Assembly (NCBI GenBank): GCA_015058655.1
Contig: SVBX01000001.1
Coordinates: forward strand, 62,001 to 126,000
From: Pseudoselenomonas ruminantium
Lineage (GTDB): Bacteria; Bacillota; Negativicutes; Selenomonadales; Selenomonadaceae
Length of the DNA stretch: 64,000 bases
Direction: 5' to 3'
This document shows positions 18,883-25,878 of the stretch, piece after piece (position 1 is the first letter of the stretch; every line of letters starts with the position of its first letter). A program made the position numbers and the translations under genes. The notes under the pieces were generated by a model, which worked only from the letters and a program-made list of their open reading frames with translations, was not told the DNA's origin and searched no databases.

Positions 18883-19075
18883 TTCTCATTTGTTTTTTAT
18901 CATTTACACGATTAAGAAAATCTGCTGTAGCACACTGGACCTTGTAGGCAGCATGTTCATGGGTCAGAAGAAAAGCTTCTAAACGCTTGCGGAAGTCCCC
19001 CGACTTATAAAACTCGTATAATAATAGAAACGTCTGGCGTGACAGCTCATCACCGAAATCTGTATCCTTAATCAT
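18821..19075 (-). CDS. N-terminal part of frameshifted FkbM methyltransferase
   Basis: 84 residues starting with ATG 19075, immediately after the TAG of the upstream TagB-like gene (TAGATG), so it is clearly the next gene of the operon. It reads MIKDTDFGDELSRQTFLLLY and is helical. After ...KKQMRIVLAPGG the frame passes the G7 tract and ends 15 codons later in unrelated sequence (QSQHSLGTNDIVF). Deleting one G restores continuity with the 17650-18882 frame. This points to a slipped-strand or sequencing frameshift and not to an independent protein. Confidence 0.7.
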   Translation of the reverse strand: MIKDTDFGDELSRQTFLLLYEFYKSGDFRKRLEAFLLTHEHAAYKVQCATADFLNRVNDKKQMRIVLAPGGQSQHSLGTNDIVF

Positions 19076-20611
19076 CTATGCCTTCCTTTCTTCAAGCCAA
19101 ACTAAAAATTCATCCAAGCGCCAAATCCTACGTTCATCAAGATGCAATCCATATAGCAGGTATCTTTTGATATCATAATAATTTTGTTCGCTTGTGATGA
19201 CCAGCACATCATATTCCAGTCCTAGCAACTGCTTGGGCGGCAACACATCGTGCCTGCCATAAGTCTTCCCCCACTTGTCTTCGTTGCTATCAACAAGAGC
19301 TGTAATTTTAAAATACAGCTCTTGTTGCCATTCTCTCTCGTCCATGTAGTATTGGAATACGATACCAAGTCCGTAGAAAACTACTCGAGGACGTTTTTCC
19401 TTCTCCTCTAGCTGCATCGCCTTCAGTATATCATTCTTAATGCGTTCTCCACAAAAACCATCTTGATAAGGAAAATTGAGCTCAGCTATTTGTTTTGCGC
19501 TACCGCGACTGGCTTGCCCGTCGGCCACTTGCTGCACGAATTGTTCCATATCATTAACTGTCGTACCATGTCTAAGAGCAGTTACCACTTTATCTACTGG
19601 CGGTGTCCAAGGCTCCTGATAGAAACCGTTTTTCATTAGCAACACAGGATTTCCAGTAAGTGCCGCCTCCACTACCAAGGCACTACGATCTACGATGATG
19701 GCATCTGCTCCATAAAGCGCAGGTCGATAATCAGCAGAAATGTCCAACATCGCATTAGGCTGCTCATTGACAACACTTAAAAGCTGTTTTGCTTGATAAA
19801 CCAAATCAGAATTGCCCTTTGTATCGGAGGAAGTCATACCTCCTTCAAGCATTTTGGGGTGAGGCATCACAATAAAAAATACATCATTCTGATATGTTGA
19901 CAGCAACTTAGCAAATCGCAGATATTCCATTGTATCTGGCGTAACCTGACAGGCAACACCTCCTTGCATTACACGTTTTGGAAAATGCAATTTCCAAAGC
20001 ACAATTTTCCTTCCAGCCGCCTGATCCAAAATCCTTGCCGGAACTACATAGCGTTCCCGATGGGCAAAACCATCAAACTTCGGCGAGCCGCACACACGAA
20101 CAGCATGCCGATTTACGCAATATGCATTGTACCCTGTCAACATACCCTGGCAGCTGGCATAAATACGCCACGCATTTTCCACCACAAAAGTTTGAAAATG
20201 ATCACGATGCCCAGCCTCAGTATCAGAGATTTCTATGCCATATGGTATGTAGACAACACGACAACCTGCCCTTCTAAGTCGCAAGGAAAGCGCGTCCGGC
20301 CTGTGATAAGAACCATCATATGGGAACTGCACAAAAACCAGATGGGGATTAAATTTTCTGATGAGATCAAAACTGTACTCTTCGTAGATCAGACCCCTTT
20401 CTTGCAAAAATTCTTTCGCTCCCCTCACCTGTGCTGTTTCCAAAGCAGGTGGCTGCAAATAAATACGCACATCAAAGCGCGAATCTACTTGCATTGCCTC
20501 CCACACACTCTCCCAGGACGGCCAAACAGATGGTGCCTGGAAGAGGAATACAACACGAATACTCCCCCCTGAATGATAGCGTGTGTAATCATCCCGAATG
20601 CGATGTTCCAT
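19076..20611 (-). CDS. CDP-glycerol glycerophosphotransferase-like protein with C-terminal Rossmann module
   Basis: 511-residue TagB/TagF-family protein: IRVVFLFQAPSVWPSWESVW, CRVVYIPYGIEISDTEAGHR, GRKIVLWKLHFPKR, FIVMPHPKML, ADAIIVDRSALVVEAALTGN, NFPYQDGFCGERIKNDILKA. The last ~110 residues form the recurring Rossmann module (RVVFYGLGIVFQYYMDEREW, ITALVDSNEDKWGKTYG, YDVLVITSEQNYYD). ATG at 20611 is preceded by GAGG six bases away and overlaps the end of the GT32-like gene by 23 bp. It is predicted to act at the cytoplasmic face, adding polyol-phosphate-like units to the glycan. The donor is not determined by sequence. Confidence 0.8.
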   Translation of the reverse strand: MEHRIRDDYTRYHSGGSIRVVFLFQAPSVWPSWESVWEAMQVDSRFDVRIYLQPPALETAQVRGAKEFLQERGLIYEEYSFDLIRKFNPHLVFVQFPYDGSYHRPDALSLRLRRAGCRVVYIPYGIEISDTEAGHRDHFQTFVVENAWRIYASCQGMLTGYNAYCVNRHAVRVCGSPKFDGFAHRERYVVPARILDQAAGRKIVLWKLHFPKRVMQGGVACQVTPDTMEYLRFAKLLSTYQNDVFFIVMPHPKMLEGGMTSSDTKGNSDLVYQAKQLLSVVNEQPNAMLDISADYRPALYGADAIIVDRSALVVEAALTGNPVLLMKNGFYQEPWTPPVDKVVTALRHGTTVNDMEQFVQQVADGQASRGSAKQIAELNFPYQDGFCGERIKNDILKAMQLEEKEKRPRVVFYGLGIVFQYYMDEREWQQELYFKITALVDSNEDKWGKTYGRHDVLPPKQLLGLEYDVLVITSEQNYYDIKRYLLYGLHLDERRIWRLDEFLVWLEERKA

Positions 20612-21707
20612 TGTCGCCCTCCATGCGCTTCAAAATCTCCGTGTAACGACGGTGTGTCTCTTCCTGCTCCCTGGCTCTGGCCTCGCTGACCCAGCTCCAG
20701 CCAAAGTCATGAATGGCACGAGTCTGCTCCGTGCATGCAATCTGCCCCGTGACAGTACTCTTGGGATGGAAATACTCGGAAGGAAACACCGTCAGGCCCT
20801 TCACCTCCTGCAGGGAGCCATCCAGGCGCAAGCCGTACCGTACCAAAGGAAGCGTCTCATAGTAGCCGCAGCTGGTACGATTCTGACTGCCGTCCACATT
20901 CCTGAAGTGAAAACCCGCTCTGAAGTCCAGGATGTCCTTCAAGATGGGAAGCCCCTGTACTGCGCCACTGCCACCGCCAAAGTTGATGGTGGGGTATTCC
21001 TCAAAACTGGTGAAGCCCTTAAGGGTGCGCAGGTCATCCAGCCCCCTGAGCAGCCTCACGTCGGTGTCTAGGTAAAAACCGCCGTAGCGATAGAGAAGGT
21101 CAATGCGGGCATAGTCGGGTACATAGCCATAGGCGCCTGCCTCATAAGCCTCCCTCATGTAGTCGTTGCGGCTCAGGTCGTAGTTTTCCTCAGACCAGAC
21201 CCTGATCTCATAGCCGGGGCAGTGGTCCCTCCAGCTGGCCAGACATTTTTGGGCATGCTCGGGCATTGGCTTTTTGCCGAACCAGCAGCAGTGGATGACC
21301 TTCGGGATCAGTTCCTGCCGAGGCGGATGGGTGATGTGCATGATAGGTGCGACGTAGCAGGGCAGGCTCTCCGGCAGGTGCATGGCATCAAGCTGGTCAA
21401 TGATAGATGCGAAATAACTGCTGGCAATGAGTATGACAGCCTGTCCCAGGTCCATGCCGTACAGAGCCTCGGGAGGTCTTATCTCCAGCTCCTCGCCGGA
21501 CCAGGATAGCCTGCCACCCCATTTGCTGCTGTCATTGTCCAGGCAGCATTCAGCACTGCCAGCCACGCCATGCCGAAGAAAGACTTCTGGCAGCCAGGTT
21601 TTCATCAGCATGCCGGTGCCGAAGAAAATGACGCGCAGCCTTTCCTGCCGCACCTTTTCCAGAAAATCCTCCACGGATGCATTAAGCAAGCGCACTTTCC
21701 ACCACAC
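20589..21707 (-). CDS. GT32-like glycosyltransferase (DXD sugar-binding) with N-terminal Rossmann module
   Basis: About 372 residues. The N-terminal ~115 form the recurring Rossmann module (RVIFFGTGMLMKTWLPEVF, AECCLDNDSSKWGGRLSW). The rest matches the glycosyltransferase sugar-binding DXD family: IPKVIHCCWFGKKPMPEHAQ, WRDHCPGYEIRVWSEENYDL, YVPDYARIDLLYRYGGFYLD followed by TDVR, where YLDTD is the DXD metal site. Starts are ambiguous: GTG at 21707 gives the full module, and a GTG four codons in has a better spaced GGTGG. It overlaps the next gene, so it is operonic. It probably transfers a hexose or similar from a nucleotide sugar. Confidence 0.8.
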   Translation of the reverse strand: MWWKVRLLNASVEDFLEKVRQERLRVIFFGTGMLMKTWLPEVFLRHGVAGSAECCLDNDSSKWGGRLSWSGEELEIRPPEALYGMDLGQAVILIASSYFASIIDQLDAMHLPESLPCYVAPIMHITHPPRQELIPKVIHCCWFGKKPMPEHAQKCLASWRDHCPGYEIRVWSEENYDLSRNDYMREAYEAGAYGYVPDYARIDLLYRYGGFYLDTDVRLLRGLDDLRTLKGFTSFEEYPTINFGGGSGAVQGLPILKDILDFRAGFHFRNVDGSQNRTSCGYYETLPLVRYGLRLDGSLQEVKGLTVFPSEYFHPKSTVTGQIACTEQTRAIHDFGWSWVSEARAREQEETHRRYTEILKRMEGDNGTSHSG

Positions 21708-21752
21708 TCCACATCGTTTTACCTCGCCCGCATGACGAGTTTCTGCTTTGCA

Positions 21753-21923
21753 CTACGCCTCATTGTCCTTGAGCAGCAGATTGTTTACCAGATTTGTCAG
21801 CTTGTAACTGTTGTTTTCCCAGGGGAAATCCGCTTCCTTGGCCGGGATGTTCTCCTCCTCCAGTTTCTGCATCGTTTCTCTCCCCATCAGTCCCTCATAA
21901 ATTCTTTCGCCGTTATCTCTCAT
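21753..21923 (-). CDS. Small ORF in frame with the preceding TagB-like gene
   Basis: 56 residues, ATG 21923 to TAG 21753, reading MRDNGERIYEGLMGRETMQK and ending NLVNNLLLKDNEA. It is in the same frame as the TagB-like gene upstream, and the 11 codons between that gene's TAA and this ATG are open. It may therefore be the natural C-terminal tail of that protein cut off by a nonsense mutation, or a separate small coupled gene. No family is recognised. Confidence 0.45.
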   Translation of the reverse strand: MRDNGERIYEGLMGRETMQKLEEENIPAKEADFPWENNSYKLTNLVNNLLLKDNEA

Positions 21924-21959
21924 GCGCTTCTTCCCCCCGTCGCTCCAAATTATGGGAAG

Positions 21960-23270
21960 TTAATGACCTTTATTCCTTACACTGCAATTCTGGGATAGCA
22001 TAGGCTTGCCTGTCATGCTGTAGAGCACCGCCACGGAACTGGGGTCGCCGTAGTAGGCATCACTCCAAGCTATGGCCCGGTGCATATCCCCGCTTTCATC
22101 GTATATGCCCCAGGCTTCCTCACGGTATTTTTTTACGATTTCCTCATATTGGGGCAAAAGCTCCGGATTCAATGTCCCTACGGTGTCCCGAAAAAGGGGA
22201 TGAGGGCGCCACCACAGGACTACTCTCCGTTCCTCGTGAAAATATGCCAAGGTATCCCGAATCTTCTCCAAATACAGCTCCGTCATCCTGATAACTTCCG
22301 TCACGCTGGTGTTGTAAAGCACTACCTTCCTGCCGCCTATTAGCCCCAGCCATTCCTCAGGCAGTTGTTTTTCGTCTCTATCTGCATGAAGGAGTTTGTC
22401 TACCTTGGGTGAGCCCAGGGCAAAGATGCGCTTTTCCAGATTTTCCCTTGTATGCCACTGTTCCAGAACCCTGATATAGGCTTCTTTTTCTGCCCGGGAA
22501 TTCATGATGATAACATCACTGTGCCAGTAAGCAGAGGCGTTGGCCAAAGTTTCCGCCCTCTCGGCGCTGGTGCCATGCAAATCTTTATCCCGGCTTATGT
22601 AATAGGGAATGTAGACCAGCTTGTCTGTGCATTCCTTCAGCACGCTGGGATAGTAATGCTGCTCTACGGAATTCACCAGGGCACGGTCCTCGTAAGGGTT
22701 GTGGATGACGATGATATTCGGATGGAACTTGTATAAATCTATCGTTTTCCAGTCCAGCAGGGGCAGTCCCGGGGGGAATTTATCCACATCAATGAACCAT
22801 TCCTTGGGGGTGCCGTCTTCGTTCCTGCTGAAGTATGGAATTGGTATTACGTAAGCGTTGCAATGCTCCGTGTCTCTAGATGCTGCCTGCCAGAGGCTTT
22901 CCATGCAGTCCCACATAGAAGCCAGATAGGGAAGAAAGACTATGCTCTTTTTGATATTCGTCTCCTGCTTTAGTCCTGCAGCCAGCTCCCTCAGCATCTC
23001 CTCGCTCTGGCACAATTCTTTTTTCACAGGGAGACGGCTCTTTCTGACGGCTTTCTCCAGTATGACTGACAGCCTTTCCAGCAGCTTGTCATAGTGGGTC
23101 TGACAGAAGTCGTACTCCTTGCAGACAGCCTTCAGCTCGGCAAAGAAGGATAGATACTCCTGGGGCTTTCTGGCCTGCTTCTGTTTTTTTCCTTCGGAGA
23201 GGTTTTCTTCCATTTCTCCCAGGATGGTCAATATTTTTCTATGGGTGTGGAAGTCCATCATTTTTCCCAT
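21960..23270 (-). CDS. CDP-glycerol glycerophosphotransferase-like protein
   Basis: 436 residues from ATG 23270, which overlaps the upstream cytidylyltransferase gene. The N-terminal ~120 are helical and charged. The remainder resembles the TagB/TagF family: KSIVFLPYLASMWDCMESLW, YVIPIPYFSRNEDG, IIVIHNPYEDRALVNSVEQH, LVYIPYYISRDKDLHG, DVIIMNSRAEKEAYI, GRKVVLYNTSVTEVIRMTEL, VVLWWRPHPLFRDTV, WSDAYYGDPSSVAVLYSMTG. It stops at TAA just after KPMLSQNCSVRNKGH while the same frame stays open for 67 more codons. The C-terminus may therefore be truncated. With its neighbours it probably builds a phosphate-linked polymer. Confidence 0.75.
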   Translation of the reverse strand: MGKMMDFHTHRKILTILGEMEENLSEGKKQKQARKPQEYLSFFAELKAVCKEYDFCQTHYDKLLERLSVILEKAVRKSRLPVKKELCQSEEMLRELAAGLKQETNIKKSIVFLPYLASMWDCMESLWQAASRDTEHCNAYVIPIPYFSRNEDGTPKEWFIDVDKFPPGLPLLDWKTIDLYKFHPNIIVIHNPYEDRALVNSVEQHYYPSVLKECTDKLVYIPYYISRDKDLHGTSAERAETLANASAYWHSDVIIMNSRAEKEAYIRVLEQWHTRENLEKRIFALGSPKVDKLLHADRDEKQLPEEWLGLIGGRKVVLYNTSVTEVIRMTELYLEKIRDTLAYFHEERRVVLWWRPHPLFRDTVGTLNPELLPQYEEIVKKYREEAWGIYDESGDMHRAIAWSDAYYGDPSSVAVLYSMTGKPMLSQNCSVRNKGH

Positions 23271-23974
23271 AGGGCTTCTCTCTCCTTCATGTCGAAAATG
23301 GCGCAGCACATGTAATAATCCAGGGGATCTGTGATTTTCATATTGTGCCTTGGGCTTTTGATAAGATGCATGGGGAAGCTGTATCTCTGGCAGAGATGGG
23401 CGGAGTCGATAGACCTCCAGTCCTCGGCCAGAGCCTTGGCATACAAGCCGTAAATATCCCCAAAATGGAAGGACTGGGGCGCCTTGGCCACATACATATA
23501 GTCCCTGAAAGGGACGTTGTCCACCACCTGGCCGTCCCTGCTCTCCACCACTGATTCCCTGACACCTTCGGAGGTAATGGCGGAGCCGTATTTCCTTACG
23601 GCCTCGATATTCCTGGAGATAAGCTCGTAACTGATCAAGGGACGCACTGCATCGTGAATAAGGACTATGTCCTCATCCCCTGCTTCTTTTCTGAGCCGTT
23701 CCAGTCCCAGACGGATGGAGTCATGGCCCGTATCTCCCCCTGGCACTATATCTATGACCTTGGTAATGCCGTAAGTGCCCAGCAGAGCCCATAGCTTGTC
23801 TATCCATGTCTCTATGCAGGCAACAACTATGCCGTCAACTTCCTTATGTTCCTGAAATTTTTCCAAGGTGTGTATGATGAGTGGCTTGCTGTGAATGGGG
23901 ATGAATTGCTTGGGCATGGAATTTATTTCCATGCGCCTGCCCACGCCGCCGGCAAATATTACCGCATATACCAA
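23258..23974 (-). CDS. IspD/TarI-family cytidylyltransferase
   Basis: 238 residues of the D-ribitol-5-phosphate / 2-C-methyl-D-erythritol-4-phosphate cytidylyltransferase family: VYAVIFAGGVGRRM, MPKQFIPIHSKPLIIHTLEK, GGDTGHDSIRLGLERL, DIVLIHDAVRPLISYELISR, YMYVAKAPQSFHFGDIYGLY. As the first gene of a cluster rich in TagB/TagF-like transferases, a role in making a CDP-activated polyol is more likely than the isoprenoid step, but sequence alone does not settle it. It follows the long structured leader and starts with ATG 23974 behind AAAGGAGG. Confidence 0.8.
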   Translation of the reverse strand: MVYAVIFAGGVGRRMEINSMPKQFIPIHSKPLIIHTLEKFQEHKEVDGIVVACIETWIDKLWALLGTYGITKVIDIVPGGDTGHDSIRLGLERLRKEAGDEDIVLIHDAVRPLISYELISRNIEAVRKYGSAITSEGVRESVVESRDGQVVDNVPFRDYMYVAKAPQSFHFGDIYGLYAKALAEDWRSIDSAHLCQRYSFPMHLIKSPRHNMKITDPLDYYMCCAIFDMKEREALWEK

Positions 23975-24283
23975 GTCTCAATATCCTCCTTTGCTCCGCC
24001 TCCTTACGGAAACATTCGGGCACACAAATATGCCAAGCGCGTAACTGCGCTTGGCATGCAAAAAAAGCCACTAGGGCTGCGATATACATATTATTCAGAA
24101 TTATCTCAGATGGCCCACTTTGCCCCCCCCCTGCGGACATATGTATTTCTGAGATGTACACAGAAGTAGTGAGCCTTCTACTGCGGTCTTTTTGAACATC
24201 CCGGCTCACCTTCCTTAAAACTCTAACTTCCTTACATCTCAGTATAGGGTAGCACATCTTCAAGTGATTTGCAAATCCTGGAT
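23975..24283 (-). promoter_or_regulatory. Long structured leader of the glycan operon with a G9 tract
   Basis: About 310 bp between the rng terminator and the first glycan gene with no convincing gene. On the minus strand it contains a TATACT (24241-24246) as a possible -10, an inverted repeat GTGAGCC/GGCTCAC with a 24-nt loop, ATCTCAGA/TCTGAGAT arms enclosing a run of nine G (24124-24132), a small AGCC/GGCT hairpin followed by seven T, and a strong hairpin TGCCAAGCGC/GCGCTTGGCA (near 24032-24057). The set resembles an attenuator or antitermination leader for a long operon. The G9 tract is a slippage candidate. Confidence 0.5.
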
Positions 24284-24331
24284 AAAAAAAGAAGAAGCTG
24301 CCCCTGGCTCTGCAGCCGTGGGCAGCTTCTT
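24284..24331 (-). terminator. Rho-independent terminator of the rng operon
   Basis: A 12-bp perfect stem (24292-24303 with 24320-24331, arm AAGAAGCTGCCC) is followed on the minus strand by TTCTTTTTTT. It starts 3 bp after the rng stop and separates the housekeeping block from the glycan operon. Confidence 0.9.
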
Positions 24332-24333
24332 CC

Positions 24334-25800
24334 TCATTGCTGGCTATTATCTGTCTGCACGATGGTATAGCTCTCCGGATGGAAGTCAGGTCTTGCAATC
24401 ACCTTCAAATCAAAGGCAAACTCTGCCGCCAGATCCATCAGCAGCTGATTGGCTCCCAGCTCATCTGCCACGCTGTCATGCACCTCGATATCATAGCCAT
24501 CCACAGCATGGCACTTCTTTTCCAACCTGCGGATATCCCGACTGATGCGGATGCTGACAGTCTCGGGAGACTCCACCCGCCCCCTGCCGTGGCAGACAGG
24601 GCATTCCGTGTAAATCAGGGATTCCAGGTTAGTGCGGGATTTCTTGCGGGTGATTTCCACCAGCCCCAGGCTGGTGATATCCACGATGGTCATCTTGGTG
24701 CGGTCCTTCACGGTAAGCTCACGCAGTTTCTGCAGGAGGCTTTCCTTCTGCTCCTCAGTTTCCATGTCGATGAAATCAACCACGATGATGCCGCCAATAT
24801 CCCGCAGGCGAATCTGCTTCATGATCTCTGCCGCTGCTTCCAGATTCAGCTGGAAGACCGTGTCAGAAAGCCGTGAGCGCCCCACGAAGCTGCCGGTATT
24901 CACATCGATGACAGTAAGAGCTTCTGTCTTGTCTATGACCAGAAAGCCGCCGCTTTTCAGCTCCACTTGCCTGTCGCCCAGCTTTTCCAGTTCATTTTCC
25001 ACCTGATACTCACGGAACAGGGGCTTTTTCCCTTCATAATACTGCACACGCTTGGCCAGCTCCGGAGCCAGAGCTTCTGCCAGTTCCTTTACCCTGAGGT
25101 AAGACTGGTAATCATCCACTACCAGAGCTGACACATCTTCCGTCAGCTGATCCCTCACACAGCGGATAAGGAGGTCTGCATCACGGTATAAGAGCGCTCC
25201 CTTGCGCTGCCCCTTGAGCTTGAAGCGAGCCAGAATGGAATTCCAGATGCGCAGCTGAGCCTCCACATCAGCCTTCAGGATTTCCTCCGCAACCCCCTCC
25301 GCTGCCGTACGGATGATAAGGCCCATGCCCTCAGGGCAGATGCGGCCTGCAATCCCGTGCAGTCTGGCCCTTTCCTCCTCATCAGTGATGCGGCGGGAAA
25401 GGCCGATATAGGCAGCAGTGGGCATGAGCACCAGGAGTCTCCCTGGCAGGGAAATGTGCATGGTGGCCCTGGGGCCTTTGGTGCCCACGGCGTCCTTGAC
25501 AATCTGTACCGGCAGAATCTGGCCGATATGAATTTTCTGATGGGACAGCTGGCGGGCTTCCCCCTCCCCATAAGGCAGGCCATCTCCTATGTAAAGAAAG
25601 GCGTTCTTCTCCCCGCCGATGTCCACGAAGGCCGCCTGCATGCCCGGCAGGACATTTTGCACCTGCCCCCGATAGATATTGCCCACCAGGTGGGCAGTGC
25701 TCGCCCTCTCATATTCCACCATCTCCAGTTCGCCATCTGTATCATTTACCATGGCCAGCCGGGTTTCCTCCGGCACTACATTTGCCAGGATGGTCTTCAT
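24334..25800 (-). CDS. rng: Ribonuclease G (RNase E/G family)
   Basis: 488-residue endoribonuclease that processes 16S rRNA precursors and mRNA. It begins KTILANVVPEETRLAMVNDT, then an S1-like segment (VGNIYRGQVQNVLPGMQAAF, VDIGGEKNAFLYIGD). The catalytic part has the metal-binding aspartates in LTVIDVNTGSFVGRS and IGGIIVVDFIDM, MTIVDITSLGLVEITRKKSR, and the zinc-link CPVCHGRGRV. The length fits RNase G, not the longer RNase E. It is the last gene of the mre-min-rod block and is followed immediately by a strong terminator. Confidence 0.93.
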   Translation of the reverse strand: MKTILANVVPEETRLAMVNDTDGELEMVEYERASTAHLVGNIYRGQVQNVLPGMQAAFVDIGGEKNAFLYIGDGLPYGEGEARQLSHQKIHIGQILPVQIVKDAVGTKGPRATMHISLPGRLLVLMPTAAYIGLSRRITDEEERARLHGIAGRICPEGMGLIIRTAAEGVAEEILKADVEAQLRIWNSILARFKLKGQRKGALLYRDADLLIRCVRDQLTEDVSALVVDDYQSYLRVKELAEALAPELAKRVQYYEGKKPLFREYQVENELEKLGDRQVELKSGGFLVIDKTEALTVIDVNTGSFVGRSRLSDTVFQLNLEAAAEIMKQIRLRDIGGIIVVDFIDMETEEQKESLLQKLRELTVKDRTKMTIVDITSLGLVEITRKKSRTNLESLIYTECPVCHGRGRVESPETVSIRISRDIRRLEKKCHAVDGYDIEVHDSVADELGANQLLMDLAAEFAFDLKVIARPDFHPESYTIVQTDNSQQ

Positions 25801-25878
25801 TGGCTTACCTCCAAAAGTGTTTTTAATGCCTTCCCCTCTGGGGAAGGCTTGTTGACACTATTTATGATGTTCACTATA

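Noticed and set aside
23258..23974. Calling the cytidylyltransferase ispD outright
   Set aside because: The surrounding TagB/TagF-like genes make a polyol-phosphate cytidylyltransferase as likely. The two families cannot be separated by eye.
23844..24398. 184-codon frame across the glycan operon leader and rng terminator
   Set aside because: It runs through a strong terminator hairpin, low-complexity F-runs and into the cytidylyltransferase gene. Composition is not protein-like.
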